A DNA stretch of 63,980 nt from Alcaligenaceae bacterium (GTDB taxonomy: Bacteria; Pseudomonadota; Gammaproteobacteria; Burkholderiales; Burkholderiaceae_B), in assembly GCA_013416455.1 (NCBI GenBank), contig JACCES010000021.1, positions 1-63,980 on the forward strand, given 5' to 3'. The notes below the pieces were generated by a model that ran no database searches, was not told the origin of the DNA, and saw only the letters and a program-made list of their open reading frames with translations. Position numbers and translations under genes: made by a program. Shown here one piece after another: positions 37,453-45,880 of this stretch (position 1 is the stretch's first letter; the number at the start of each line of letters is the position of its first letter).

Positions 37453-37508
37453 ACCGGCCTTTACCGCCGGCCGCAAAACACTTTATATAGAAAGAGTCTG
37501 TATCCAAG

Positions 37509-38987
37509 ATGAAATCCGCTGAGCACGAATTCAAGAGCGCCGGTCCCGGATCCGATTCCCTGGCGACCGCCCGATCCGTATTGCTCGATCCGTGGGGCCT
37601 CACCGAGGCCGACATGTCCGCCGCCCTGGGTGAAATCTTCGCGCACCGCGTCGATTATGCCGACCTTTATTTCCAGTACACCCGCAGTGAAGGCTGGAGC
37701 CTGGAAGAAGGCATCGTCAAGACGGGCAGTTTCTCGATCGAACAGGGGGTGGGCGTGCGCGCCGTGAGCGGCGAGAAAACCGCTTTTGCCTATTCCGATT
37801 CCCTGTCGCGTGACGCGCTGCTTTCCTCGGCCAGGGCGGTGCGCAGCATTGCGCGGCGCGGCGCCGGCCGCCGCAAGGTCCAGGCGCCGCCGGCGGGGCC
37901 GGTTCATGCGCTTTATCCCGCCATCGATCCGGTGGCCACTCTCGGTTCGGCCGACAAGGTCAGCATGCTGGAACGAGTCGAAGCCATGGCGCGCGCCATC
38001 GACCCGCGCATCATCCAGGTCATGGCCAGCCTCGGCGCCGAATACGACGTGGTGCTGGTGGCCGGCAGCGACGGGCGGCTGGCGGCCGATGTGCGCCCCC
38101 TGGTGCGTTTGTCGCTGACCGTCATCGCCGAACACGCGGGCCGGCGCGAGATGGGCCATGGCGGCGGCGGCGGCCGCAGCGGGCTGGAATACTTCACCGA
38201 CGAGGTGCTGCGCGGCTACGCCGAACGGGCGGTTCACGAAGCCCTGACCAACCTTCAGGCGCGGCCCGCGCCGGCGGGCGAGATGACGGTCGTGCTGGGC
38301 GCGGGCTGGCCCGGCATCCTGCTGCACGAAGCTGTGGGCCATGGCCTGGAAGGCGATTTCAACCGGAAGGGCTCCAGCGTCTTTTCGGGCCGCATCGGCG
38401 AACGGGTCGCCGCGCCGGGCGTGACCGTGGTCGACGACGGCACGCTGGCCGGGCGGCGCGGTTCGCTCAACATCGACGACGAAGGCACGTCCAGCCGTTC
38501 CAATGTGCTGATCGAGGACGGCATCCTGCGCGGCTACATGCAGGACACCATGAACGCGCGCTTGATGAAGCAGGCCCCCACCGGCAACGGCCGGCGTGAA
38601 TCCTACGCGCACCTGCCCATGCCGCGCATGACCAATACTTATATGCTGGCCGGCGACAAGCCGCCCGAAGAAATCATCGCTTCGGTCGGCAAGGGGCTTT
38701 ATGCAGTCAATTTCGGCGGCGGGCAGGTCGACATCACCAGCGGGAAATTCGTTTTTTCGGCATCGGAAGCCTATCTGATCGAGAACGGCAAGGTCACCGC
38801 GCCCGTCAAGGGCGCCACCCTCATCGGCAACGGCCCCGAGGCGATGACGCGGGTCAGCATGATAGGCAACGACATGCGGCTGGATTCCGGCGTGGGCACT
38901 TGCGGCAAAGAAGGGCAGAGCGTGCCGGTCGGCGTTGGCATGCCGACGCTGCGCATGGAAGGCCTGACGGTGGGCGGAACGGCCTGA
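37509..38987 (+). CDS. tldD: metalloprotease TldD
   Basis: 492-residue subunit of the TldD/TldE zinc protease that degrades unfolded peptides and matures microcin B17 and CcdA. The active site [12 protein letters not shown] is near residue 275, and [13 protein letters not shown]-like sequence ([13 protein letters not shown]) near the end. The partner tldE is not in this window. Followed by a 12-bp hairpin. Confidence 0.95.
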   Translation: MKSAEHEFKSAGPGSDSLATARSVLLDPWGLTEADMSAALGEIFAHRVDYADLYFQYTRSEGWSLEEGIVKTGSFSIEQGVGVRAVSGEKTAFAYSDSLSRDALLSSARAVRSIARRGAGRRKVQAPPAGPVHALYPAIDPVATLGSADKVSMLERVEAMARAIDPRIIQVMASLGAEYDVVLVAGSDGRLAADVRPLVRLSLTVIAEHAGRREMGHGGGGGRSGLEYFTDEVLRGYAERAVHEALTNLQARPAPAGEMTVVLGAGWPGILLHEAVGHGLEGDFNRKGSSVFSGRIGERVAAPGVTVVDDGTLAGRRGSLNIDDEGTSSRSNVLIEDGILRGYMQDTMNARLMKQAPTGNGRRESYAHLPMPRMTNTYMLAGDKPPEEIIASVGKGLYAVNFGGGQVDITSGKFVFSASEAYLIENGKVTAPVKGATLIGNGPEAMTRVSMIGNDMRLDSGVGTCGKEGQSVPVGVGMPTLRMEGLTVGGTA

Positions 38988-39001
38988 CCGTCCCGCGTGG
39001 C

Positions 39002-39033
39002 GGCGTACCGTGGCTCAATACCCACGGTACGCC
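39002..39033 (+). terminator. hairpin after tldD
   Basis: GGCGTACCGTGG pairs perfectly with CCACGGTACGCC (12 bp, 8-nt loop) 15 nt past the tldD stop. No T run follows, so it may act as a Rho-assisted terminator or mRNA-end stabiliser. Confidence 0.55.
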
Positions 39034-39053
39034 CGGCTTGTGTCCGCCCGCGG

Positions 39054-39083
39054 TTGACACCCCGAGCCGGCCGCTAATACCAT
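39054..39083 (+). promoter_or_regulatory. candidate promoter of the MarR gene
   Basis: A consensus -35 box TTGACA (39054-39059) is followed after 18 nt by TACCAT (39078-39083), or after 15 nt by TAATAC. AT-rich DNA with the palindrome GTATAC follows before the start codon. Only the -35 box is strong. Confidence 0.4.
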
Positions 39084-39121
39084 TATTATTGAAACGTATA
39101 CAGTTCCATTCTTTCGGGTAG

Positions 39122-39664
39122 ATGATGGTTTCCATGGATGCCGCGCCCCAATACGATTTGCGCATATTGCGGGCCTTGCGGCGTATTACACGCGCAATCG
39201 CCCTTCATTCACGCCAGCTGGCCGCCTACAGCAACATCACGGCTCCACAGCTGGTCTGCCTGCGGGCGGTCGTCGAGAACGGGCCTCTCACGACCACGGC
39301 CATCAGCCGCGAAATCCATGTAAGCCCCAGCACCGTGGTCGGCATTCTCGACCGCCTGGAAGACAAAGGCTGGGTATTGCGTGAACGCAGCCGCGAAGAC
39401 CGACGCATCGTCATGGTTTCCGCAACCGAAGCCGGCCGCAATCTGGTGCGTGACACGCCTTCGCCGCTGCAGCAGAAACTGGCCGAAGCCCTCAAGGCCC
39501 TGCCCGAACTCGAACAGGCCACCATCACGCTTTCACTCGAGCGCATCGTGGCGCTCATGGAGTCCAGTCATCCCGTTGTATCGGTGCCGCCCGAAGCGGC
39601 ATCGCCCTTGCTCGATGTTCCCTTGGAAGACGGCACGCAGCCGGAATCGGGTATAGCGGTTTGA
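39122..39664 (+). CDS. MarR-family regulator (EctR-like position)
   Basis: 180-residue MarR protein: helix-turn-helix GPLTTTAISREIHVSPSTVVGILDRLEDKGWV and wing ERSREDRRIVMVSATEAG, with a C-terminal acidic tail beyond the domain. The start could also be the Met at 39125 or 39134. It stands 49 nt before the EctB-like gene in the same direction. MarR regulators (EctR) are the standard partners of ectoine gene clusters, and an ectoine-type importer follows on the other strand, so it is likely to control these genes. The assignment as EctR is by context. Confidence 0.88.
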   Translation: MMVSMDAAPQYDLRILRALRRITRAIALHSRQLAAYSNITAPQLVCLRAVVENGPLTTTAISREIHVSPSTVVGILDRLEDKGWVLRERSREDRRIVMVSATEAGRNLVRDTPSPLQQKLAEALKALPELEQATITLSLERIVALMESSHPVVSVPPEAASPLLDVPLEDGTQPESGIAV

Positions 39665-39713
39665 GGGGTACGGCGACTCGAACTACAGGCCGTGCCTGCC
39701 AGGGGAGTAGACC

Positions 39714-40976
39714 GTGATCGAACCAAGAATACTGGAACGGGTGCAATCTCATGTCAGGGATTATGCCCGCGCCGCCGGTGCCAGCCTTTTCACCCGGGCC
39801 CAGGGCTCGATGCTGGCCGATGCCTGCGGGCGCCAATACATCGATTTCAGCAGTGCGGCGGGCGCCCTCAATTACGGGCATGACAACCCTCTGCTCATGC
39901 AGATGCTCCGGCGCCAGCTGCGCGAGCAGGGCTCATCGTCCGACGCGGCCAGGGCGCTGGACCGCTTCCGCGACGCCATCACCAGCTATCTGTTCCGCCC
40001 CCGCGGGTGGGAATACCAGATCCACTATACGGGTACCACGGCCGCCGCCTCGGTCGAGGCGGCGCTGAAGGTCGCCCGGCGCGCCACCGGCCGCCAGAAT
40101 GTGGTTTCCTTCACCCGCTGCGATGCCGTCGCCCGGCGCGGCCCGTCCACCTGCGAAGGCGCGCCCCGACAGGCCGTCTGGGCGGCCCGCACCGGCGTGG
40201 GGAATACGCTGTTCATGCCGTACGACGGCAGCTTCGGTCCCGATGTGGACACCATGGCTTATCTCGAACGGCAGCTCGACACACAGTGGCGGCACAGTGA
40301 AAGGCCGGCGGCCGTCGTCGTGGAAACCGTGCTTGGCGAAGGCGGCATCGACGTGCTGAGCTGGCGGTGGCTGCGCGACCTGGAAGCGCTGTGCCGCCGC
40401 CACGGCATGCTGCTGATCATGGATGAAACCATAGTCGGCTGTGGCCGCACGGGGCGTTTCTTCAGCTTCGAGGCTTCGGGCGTGCGTGCCGACATGATCG
40501 CGCTTTCGCGTTCGCTTTCAGGGTTCGGCCTGCCCGTTTCCCTGCTGTTGAGCCGGCCCGATCTGCCCATCGTGCAATATCACGCGCCGGTCGCCGACGA
40601 GAACGCGGGGCTTGCGCTGCTCACCGCCGAGCAGGTTCTTGAAGCCTATTGGGCCGACGACAGTTTTGCCGTGCATGTGCGCCGCAAGGAACGCCTGTTG
40701 CGCGATTGGCTGGAAAACCTGGCCCAGGGCTATGCCCATCTCGGGCTGGGCGTCCGGGGCAGGGGCCTGATCCAGGGGCTGGTCACGCCGGCGCCCATGG
40801 GCATCGCCACGGAAATCGCCGGCAAGGCGCTGGGCTGCGGCCTGGTCACGCTCACCACGGGCATGCATGATGAAGTGCTGAAGATATTGCCGGCGCTCAC
40901 CATCGACGAAGACCTGCTGGTCCAGGGCCTGGAAGTGCTGGACAGGTCGGTGGCCGAAGTCCTGGAAAGCCGCTGA
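39714..40976 (+). CDS. EctB-like class III aminotransferase homologue lacking the PLP lysine
   Basis: 420-residue relative of diaminobutyrate-2-oxoglutarate aminotransferase EctB: YIDFSSAAGALNYGHDNP, VVVETVLGEGGIDVLSWRWLR, MDETIVGCGRTGRFFSFE and SLSGFGLPVSLLLSRPDL follow EctB closely. Key PLP residues are missing. The Schiff-base lysine of (L)SKS(L/I)SG is Arg266 (ALSRSLSG); the aromatic stacking motif FHG is absent (FTRCDAVARRGP); and the TFRG phosphate loop is replaced by APVADEN. The frame is intact and the codon use normal, so this looks like a maintained pseudoenzyme rather than a dead gene. GTG start with AGGGGAG 6 nt upstream. No ectA, ectC or ectD is present. It may serve as a ligand-sensing or structural partner of the MarR protein; that is speculation. 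Confidence 0.85.
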   Translation: MIEPRILERVQSHVRDYARAAGASLFTRAQGSMLADACGRQYIDFSSAAGALNYGHDNPLLMQMLRRQLREQGSSSDAARALDRFRDAITSYLFRPRGWEYQIHYTGTTAAASVEAALKVARRATGRQNVVSFTRCDAVARRGPSTCEGAPRQAVWAARTGVGNTLFMPYDGSFGPDVDTMAYLERQLDTQWRHSERPAAVVVETVLGEGGIDVLSWRWLRDLEALCRRHGMLLIMDETIVGCGRTGRFFSFEASGVRADMIALSRSLSGFGLPVSLLLSRPDLPIVQYHAPVADENAGLALLTAEQVLEAYWADDSFAVHVRRKERLLRDWLENLAQGYAHLGLGVRGRGLIQGLVTPAPMGIATEIAGKALGCGLVTLTTGMHDEVLKILPALTIDEDLLVQGLEVLDRSVAEVLESR

Positions 40977-41025
40977 ACAGGCCGCGCGGGGCCGGGCAAG
41001 CCTTTCACCGGTATTGATGCCGCGC

Positions 41026-41841
41026 TCAGGCGGTGTTCAGGAAGTTCTTCAGGAAGTCGCGGGTGCGTTCTTCACGCGGCGCCCCGAAAACCTGTTCGGG
41101 CGGGCCCTGTTCGACGATGCGGCCCTTGTCGAAGAAACAGACGCGGTCCGACACCCGCTTGGCGAACTGCATTTCGTGCGTCACCAGCAGCATGGTCAGG
41201 TCGTGTTCTTCGGCCAGCCGCTGGATCACGTTCAGCACTTCGCCCACCAGCTCGGGGTCGAGCGCCGACGTGGGTTCATCGAACAGCATGATGTTGGGCC
41301 GCATGGCCAGGGCGCGGGCAATGGCCACGCGCTGCTGCTGGCCCCCGGAGAGCTGGCTGGGGAATTTGTCGACCTGGTCGCTCAGGCCGACGAGTTCCAG
41401 GTATTCCTCGGCGCGCTGATTGGCTTCCTGGCGCGACAGCCCCAGCACGTGGACGGGCGCTTCCGTCACGTTGCGGCGCACCGTCATGTGGGGGAACAGG
41501 TTGAACTGCTGGAACACCATGCCCATTTCCTTGCGCATATCGCGCAAGTGGTTCTCGCTTGCGGGAACGAGCCCGCCATTGCGGCGCTCGTGCCAAAGGG
41601 GGCGGCCCGCCACGTGGATGATGCCGTCGTCGATGGTCTCCAGGGTCATGAGTATGCGCAGCACCGTCGACTTGCCCGAGCCCGAAGGCCCGATGATGGT
41701 GACTTTCTCGCCCTTGCGCACCTCGAAATCCAGCGAATCCAGCACCGTGACCGGGCCGAAGCGCTTGACGACGCGGTCGAAATGGATGATGGCTTCCGGC
41801 GTCGGGGGCGCCGCGCCGCCGTTCGTTGTGTGGTCGTTCAT
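41026..41841 (-). CDS. ehuA: ectoine/hydroxyectoine-type ABC transporter ATPase
   Basis: 271-residue polar-amino-acid-type ATPase. Walker [10 protein letters not shown] (51-59), signature [16 protein letters not shown], Walker [15 protein letters not shown] and switch His in LLVTHEM. The stretch [20 protein letters not shown] and RILMTLE plus the insert [17 protein letters not shown] match EhuA proteins rather than general GlnQ types. Its ATG overlaps the ehuD stop. Energises import by the two permeases. Confidence 0.88.
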   Translation of the reverse strand: MNDHTTNGGAAPPTPEAIIHFDRVVKRFGPVTVLDSLDFEVRKGEKVTIIGPSGSGKSTVLRILMTLETIDDGIIHVAGRPLWHERRNGGLVPASENHLRDMRKEMGMVFQQFNLFPHMTVRRNVTEAPVHVLGLSRQEANQRAEEYLELVGLSDQVDKFPSQLSGGQQQRVAIARALAMRPNIMLFDEPTSALDPELVGEVLNVIQRLAEEHDLTMLLVTHEMQFAKRVSDRVCFFDKGRIVEQGPPEQVFGAPREERTRDFLKNFLNTA

Positions 41842-42530
41842 TTCAGCGGAATTCCTCGTTTGGGCAGGCGCGTGTCCAGATAGCGGATGGCGGCCGCCGC
41901 GACCAGGGTGAGAATCAGATAGATCAGGCCGACCATGGAAAGCGGGATCAGATAGTTGAACGTGCGGTCCCCGATGATCTTGGCGACATTGAGCATTTCC
42001 AGCACCGCCACCACCGAAAGCAGCGGCACGTCCTTCATGATGGACACCAGGTAATTGCCCAGGGCCGGAATGATGCGGGGCACGGCCTGCGGCAGGATGA
42101 TGACGGCGAATGTCCGGCGCGGCGAAAGGTCGAGCGCGCGGGCCGCTTCGTACTGGCCCAGGGGCACGGATTCCAGGCCGGCCCGGTAGACTTCCGAGGT
42201 GTAGGCGCTGTATTGCAGGCCCAGCGCCAGGGCGCCCGTCATGAAGGCCGGCAGCACGATCCCGTATTCCGGCAGAACGTAGTACAGGAAGAACAACTGG
42301 ACCAGCAGCGGTGTGTCGCGGACGAATTCGGTGAACAGCCGCGCCGGCCACGAGATCAGCTTCAGCGGCGAAGCCTTGAGCGCCGCCAGGATCAGGCCCA
42401 GCAGAATGGCGATGACGAAGCCCACGACGGTGGCCTGTATCGTCACGACCAGGCCCTTGAGCAGAATCGGCAGAATGGAAACCGCGAAGGCCCATTGGCT
42501 GGACGTATCCCAGGCGATGTCGAATAGCAT
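41838..42530 (-). CDS. ehuD: ectoine-type ABC transporter permease
   Basis: 230-residue inner-membrane permease of the HisMQ type with about five helices; the EAA loop reads [23 protein letters not shown]. Second permease of the operon. Its start codon and GGAGG ribosome-binding site lie within a tandem 80-nt repeat (see 42528-42668), so translation starts on repeat sequence. Confidence 0.87.
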   Translation of the reverse strand: MLFDIAWDTSSQWAFAVSILPILLKGLVVTIQATVVGFVIAILLGLILAALKASPLKLISWPARLFTEFVRDTPLLVQLFFLYYVLPEYGIVLPAFMTGALALGLQYSAYTSEVYRAGLESVPLGQYEAARALDLSPRRTFAVIILPQAVPRIIPALGNYLVSIMKDVPLLSVVAVLEMLNVAKIIGDRTFNYLIPLSMVGLIYLILTLVAAAAIRYLDTRLPKRGIPLK

Positions 42531-42668
42531 GTCAGCCTCCGCCCGGCCGCCCGAAGGAGGCTGAAGCCCCCATGGGGGGCAGCGAACGCAGAGAGCGTGG
42601 GGGTCGTTTCATGTCAGCCTCCGCCCGGCCGCCCGAAGGAGGGCAGCGAACGTAGAGAGCGTGGGGGT
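42528..42668 (-). repeat. tandem duplicated element carrying RBS and start codon
   Basis: Two copies, 42528-42609 and 42610-42668, share a 33-nt block (starting CATGTCAGCCTCCGCCCGG) and a second block GCAGCGAACG(C/T)AGAGAGCGTGGGGGT; copy 1 has an extra 19 nt between them containing CCCCCATGGGGGG. Read in the operon direction, each ends with GGAGGCTGACATG; the copy next to ehuD supplies that gene's ribosome-binding site and ATG. Each copy also holds a short open frame (42676-42614, 20 codons; 42612-42532, 26 codons) whose peptide reads ..PPRSLRSLP..FGRPGGG and stops 3 nt before the next ATG. It resembles REP-like sequences seen in many Burkholderiales genomes. Confidence 0.85.
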
Positions 42669-42677
42669 AGGGTCATA

Positions 42678-43349
42678 TCAGGATCTCCCCGCGCGCCAGC
42701 GCCCGACCGAGCGTTCCAGGAGCGTCATCAGCGCCGTGAGCACGAGCGCCATGCCAAAGTACATAAAGAGCAACAATGTATATACAGTCGTGCTGTCCTG
42801 GGTGAAATTGCGTATCTGTTCTGCGCGGAACGCCATGTCGCCCAGGCTGATCAGAGAAACCAGCGCCGTGTCCTTCAGGTTCTGTACGGCGAGGTTGCCG
42901 AAGCTGGGCAGCATTTCCGGTATGGATTGCGGCAGGGCGATGCGCCACAGAGTCTGGCGGGGCGTGAAATCGAGCGCCTTGGCGGCTTCATGCTGGCTGG
43001 GCGGCACGGCCTGGATGGCGCCGCGCACGACTTCGGCGCCATAGGCGCCGATGTTCAGACTGAGGGCCAGGGTGCCGGCCACCAGCGGCGGCAGGCGCCA
43101 GTCCATCCCCAGCATCTGTCCGACCAGGGGCAGGGCGAAGTAGAGCCAGAAGAGCTGGACCAGCAGCGAGGTGCCCCGGAAGATCTCGATCATGGCGACC
43201 GAGAAGCCTTTGAGCAGCCAGTTGCCGGATATCCTGCCCAGGCCGAAGGCAAATGCAAAGAACCCGCCCAACAGCGTCGAATAGAAGGTGAGCTGGGCCG
43301 TGACCCAGGCCCCCTCCAGCAAGGGCGGGAGGTAGGACAGCCAGTGCAT
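42678..43349 (-). CDS. ehuC: ectoine-type ABC transporter permease
   Basis: 223-residue permease of the polar amino acid family; EAA loop HEAAKALDFTPRQTLWRIALPQ and membrane segments from LLEGAWVTAQLTFYSTLLGG onward. Partner of the ehuD product. It starts 7 nt after the ehuB stop and is separated from ehuD by 147 nt of repeat DNA, unlike the tight packing elsewhere in the operon. Confidence 0.87.
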   Translation of the reverse strand: MHWLSYLPPLLEGAWVTAQLTFYSTLLGGFFAFAFGLGRISGNWLLKGFSVAMIEIFRGTSLLVQLFWLYFALPLVGQMLGMDWRLPPLVAGTLALSLNIGAYGAEVVRGAIQAVPPSQHEAAKALDFTPRQTLWRIALPQSIPEMLPSFGNLAVQNLKDTALVSLISLGDMAFRAEQIRNFTQDSTTVYTLLLFMYFGMALVLTALMTLLERSVGRWRAGRS

Positions 43350-43356
43350 TACGGAC

Positions 43357-44265
43357 TCAGCCGGCGCACAGCTGCTCAGTGGTGCGATGGGTGGATTCGG
43401 TGGCGTCCGTGTCGCTGAACCCGTAGGTGTTCAGGATTTCCTTCCATTCATTGGTCTGCTTGAACTTGGCCAGCTCGTTGCTGACGGCGCCGCGCAGGTC
43501 CTCGGAATTCTGGCTGAAGGTGAAACCGCCCCAGCTGCGCACCGGGGTGCCGTCGATGACGGGATCGGTAAAGTTGGCGGCAGCCTCGACCCGGTTGCTC
43601 TGCTTGGCCAGTTCGCTGACCGTCAGGCTGGTGGCGGCATAGGCGGCGGCCCTGCCGGTGGATACGGTGGAGATCGCGTCCGCATTGTTCGAAATGGTGA
43701 CCATGCGTCCGGAAGGCACGCCCAGCGCCTGCAGCATTTCGAGCTGGTCGGCGCCGGCCATGATGGCGACCTTGTGGTCGGAATCCGCGAAATCCTGGTA
43801 GCTGTGCAGGTCCTGCGGGTTGCCGTTGGCTACGAGCAGGCCTTCGCCATAGGACGTGTTCGGTTCGGAGAACAGCACCTGCTTGCAGCGTTCCGGCAGG
43901 ATGGCCATTTCCGCCGCGACCATGTCGAAGTGGTCGGCCCGCAAGCCCGGAATCAGCGAGCTGAAGCTGGTGGTGATCCACTGGATGTTCTCTATGCCCA
44001 GCTGCTTCATGATATGCCGGGCGACGTCGGGGCCGGCGCCCTTGGCTTCCCCGTTCAGGTCGACATAGCCGTAGGGAATTTCGTTGGCCACCGCAATGCG
44101 GATCTGGCCGCGCTCTTTGATGTCCGCCAGCGTGGCGGCCTGCGCGCCCGCCAGCGGAACGCACATCGCTATTCCCAGGGCGAGGGCCATGGCGAGGCGG
44201 GACGGCCGCTTGCGACCGGGCTCATGCTGCGGCTGGATGGGGCTTGCGCCTGGATTCATGGTCAT
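43357..44265 (-). CDS. ehuB: ectoine/hydroxyectoine-type substrate-binding protein
   Basis: 302-residue periplasmic receptor. An n-region longer than usual (HEPGRKRPSRLAMALALGIA) leads to a signal peptide cut near AGAQA. The mature protein shows the EhuB pattern TLADIKERGQIRIAVANEIPYGYVD split over two strands, KGAGPDVARHIMKQLGIENI, AAEMAILPERCKQVLFSEP and the closing WKEILNTYGFSD. First gene of ehuBCDA; AGGAG lies 8 nt before the ATG. Ligand by family only; related compatible solutes or amino acids cannot be excluded. Confidence 0.87.
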   Translation of the reverse strand: MTMNPGASPIQPQHEPGRKRPSRLAMALALGIAMCVPLAGAQAATLADIKERGQIRIAVANEIPYGYVDLNGEAKGAGPDVARHIMKQLGIENIQWITTSFSSLIPGLRADHFDMVAAEMAILPERCKQVLFSEPNTSYGEGLLVANGNPQDLHSYQDFADSDHKVAIMAGADQLEMLQALGVPSGRMVTISNNADAISTVSTGRAAAYAATSLTVSELAKQSNRVEAAANFTDPVIDGTPVRSWGGFTFSQNSEDLRGAVSNELAKFKQTNEWKEILNTYGFSDTDATESTHRTTEQLCAG

Positions 44266-44347
44266 GTTCGGGCTCCTGTTTCTGTGTATCGTCCGCCGCC
44301 GGAGGGAAGCCTCCGCCGTTGCATACGATAGTACTGTGTCTGGCAGA

Positions 44348-44381
44348 AATCATTCTGCAAAAAATAATACACTGAATGATT
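44348..44381. promoter_or_regulatory. operator-like inverted repeat upstream of ehuB
   Basis: AATCATTC (44348-44355) and GAATGATT (44374-44381) form a perfect 8-bp inverted repeat with an AT-rich 18-nt centre, about 83-116 nt before ehuB and in the divergent region shared with the aroG leader. It is a candidate binding site for the MarR protein at 39 kb or another regulator. Confidence 0.45.
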
Positions 44382-44505
44382 ATTAGTGCCCAAATCAGTT
44401 TCTTGCGAGCCCCGGGGCTTGCGGGATCCGCGACAGTGTGGCTTGGATGCAAAACCCGCTGATACCGCTTGGCATCCGGGCCTTCCGCATGCTAGGATGC
44501 TTTCT

Positions 44506-44592
44506 ATGCGTAACGTTTGCCAGTTTTTCTTCTTTTACTTTTATGCTTTTCCTAAGCCGCTGGTGGAGGAAGGGAAACGTCGTACGCACTGA
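44506..44592 (+). CDS. phenylalanine-rich attenuator leader peptide
   Basis: 28-codon reading frame starting MRNVCQ and running into FFFFYFYAF, so six Phe and two Tyr codons fall within nine codons (44524-44550). AGGA lies 8 nt upstream of the ATG. It is followed by mutually exclusive RNA stems and sits in front of DAHP synthase, the first enzyme of aromatic amino acid synthesis. This is the classic layout of a leader peptide whose translation speed reports charged tRNA-Phe (and tRNA-Tyr), like pheL. Its function is regulatory. Confidence 0.9.
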   Translation: MRNVCQFFFFYFYAFPKPLVEEGKRRTH

Positions 44593-44646
44593 AAAAAAGC
44601 CAAATTCCCGAAAAGCCGCCAGCGTGAAAGCTAGGCGGCTTTTTTT
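44558..44646 (+). terminator. transcription attenuator of aroG
   Basis: Terminator: AAAAGCCGCC-AGC (44611-44623) pairs with GCT-a-GGCGGCTTTT (44630-44643; one bulge), followed by a T run to 44646. Antiterminator: CGCTGGTGG (44558-44566), inside the leader frame, pairs over 9 bp (one G-T) with CCGCCAGCG (44616-44624), the 5' arm of the terminator. A ribosome stalled at the Phe codons (44524-44550) leaves 44558-44566 free, so the antiterminator forms; a ribosome reaching the stop at 44590 covers it, so the terminator forms. Confidence 0.88.
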
Positions 44647-44685
44647 ATGTTGCCTGGTCAGCTGGTCAATCAAATGGAGCATACC

Positions 44686-45783
44686 GTGTCGCACAATACT
44701 GATGATTTACGAATCCGGGAGATCAAGGAACTGTCCCCGCCCTCGCACGTTATGCGCGAGTTCCCCTGCACGCCGGACATTTCCTCTGTGGTCTACGATG
44801 CGCGCCGGGCGGTGCACAATGTCCTGAACGGCAAGGACGACCGGGTCGTGGTGGTGATCGGGCCATGTTCCATCCATAACCCCGCCGCCGCGCTGGATTA
44901 CGCGAAGCGCCTCAGCGAGCAGCGCGACCGCTTTTCGGGCGAACTCGTGATCATCATGCGCGTGTACTTCGAGAAGCCGCGCACCACGGTGGGCTGGAAG
45001 GGGCTGATCAACGATCCGGCCCTCGATGGCAGCTTCAACATCAACAAGGGCCTGCGCACGGCCCGCGAACTGCTCATCCAGGTGAATGAAATGGGCCTGC
45101 CCGCCGGCTGCGAATTCCTGGACATGATCACGCCGCAGTACATCGCCGATCTGGTTTCCTGGGGCGCCATCGGCGCGCGCACGACCGAAAGCCAGGTCCA
45201 CCGCGAACTGGCATCCGGCCTGTCCTGCCCGGTCGGCTTCAAGAACGGCACGGGCGGCGACATCAAGATCGCCGTCGACGCCATGCTGGCCGCTTCCCAG
45301 CCCCACCATTTCCTGTCCGTGACCAAGGGCGGGCACTCGGCCATCGTCTCGACGGTCGGCAATAAAGACTGTCACGTCATCCTGCGCGGCGGCAAGACGC
45401 CCAACTTCGATGCGCAAAGCGTGGATGCGGCCGCCCAGACGATCGCCAAGGCCGGGGTGCTGCCGCGCCTCATGGTCGACGCCAGCCATGCGAACAGCTC
45501 CAAGGACTACAGCAGGCAGCCGCTGGTGATCGACGACGTCTCCGCCCAGATCGAGCGGGGCGATGCCCGCATTTTCGGCGTCATGGTGGAAAGCAACCTG
45601 GTGGCCGGCCGCCAGGATCTCGTCGCGGGTCAGGAACTCACCTATGGCCAGAGCATCACCGACGGGTGTATAGACTGGAATGAGTCGGTCGCGGTTCTCG
45701 AGCGCCTGGCCACGGCGGTGCGCGTCCGCCGCGAGCTTGCCGCCTCGCAATCAGCAAATGCCCTGATCGGCAGCGCGGCCTGA
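44686..45783 (+). CDS. aroG: 3-deoxy-7-phosphoheptulonate synthase, class I
   Basis: 365-residue DAHP synthase condensing PEP and erythrose 4-phosphate, the first step of the shikimate pathway. From the start it aligns with E. coli AroG (..DDLRIREIKEL.PP); VVVIGPCSIHNP, VYFEKPRTTVGWKGL, GARTTESQ and DASHANSSKD are the catalytic blocks. The GTG start has GGAG 6 nt upstream; ATGs at 44647 (abutting the terminator T run) and 44674 are less likely. Regulated by the Phe-rich attenuator upstream. Confidence 0.96.
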   Translation: MSHNTDDLRIREIKELSPPSHVMREFPCTPDISSVVYDARRAVHNVLNGKDDRVVVVIGPCSIHNPAAALDYAKRLSEQRDRFSGELVIIMRVYFEKPRTTVGWKGLINDPALDGSFNINKGLRTARELLIQVNEMGLPAGCEFLDMITPQYIADLVSWGAIGARTTESQVHRELASGLSCPVGFKNGTGGDIKIAVDAMLAASQPHHFLSVTKGGHSAIVSTVGNKDCHVILRGGKTPNFDAQSVDAAAQTIAKAGVLPRLMVDASHANSSKDYSRQPLVIDDVSAQIERGDARIFGVMVESNLVAGRQDLVAGQELTYGQSITDGCIDWNESVAVLERLATAVRVRRELAASQSANALIGSAA

Positions 45784-45880
45784 AACGGGTAGTATCGCCT
45801 CACCCCTTGCCGCTTTCCGGCGGGGCGGGGCGCGATGGCCGATGCCGGGGCGCGCGAGCACCACAAAGGAGCCTATCAGC

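Noticed and set aside
42528-42668. Possible CRISPR fragment
   Set aside because: Only two units, unequal in length, with no spacers; the units contain a start codon and ribosome-binding site and fit a REP-like tandem duplication.
44647-44685. ATG at 44647 as the aroG start
   Set aside because: It directly follows the terminator T run and has no ribosome-binding site; the GTG at 44686 with GGAG matches the family N-terminus.
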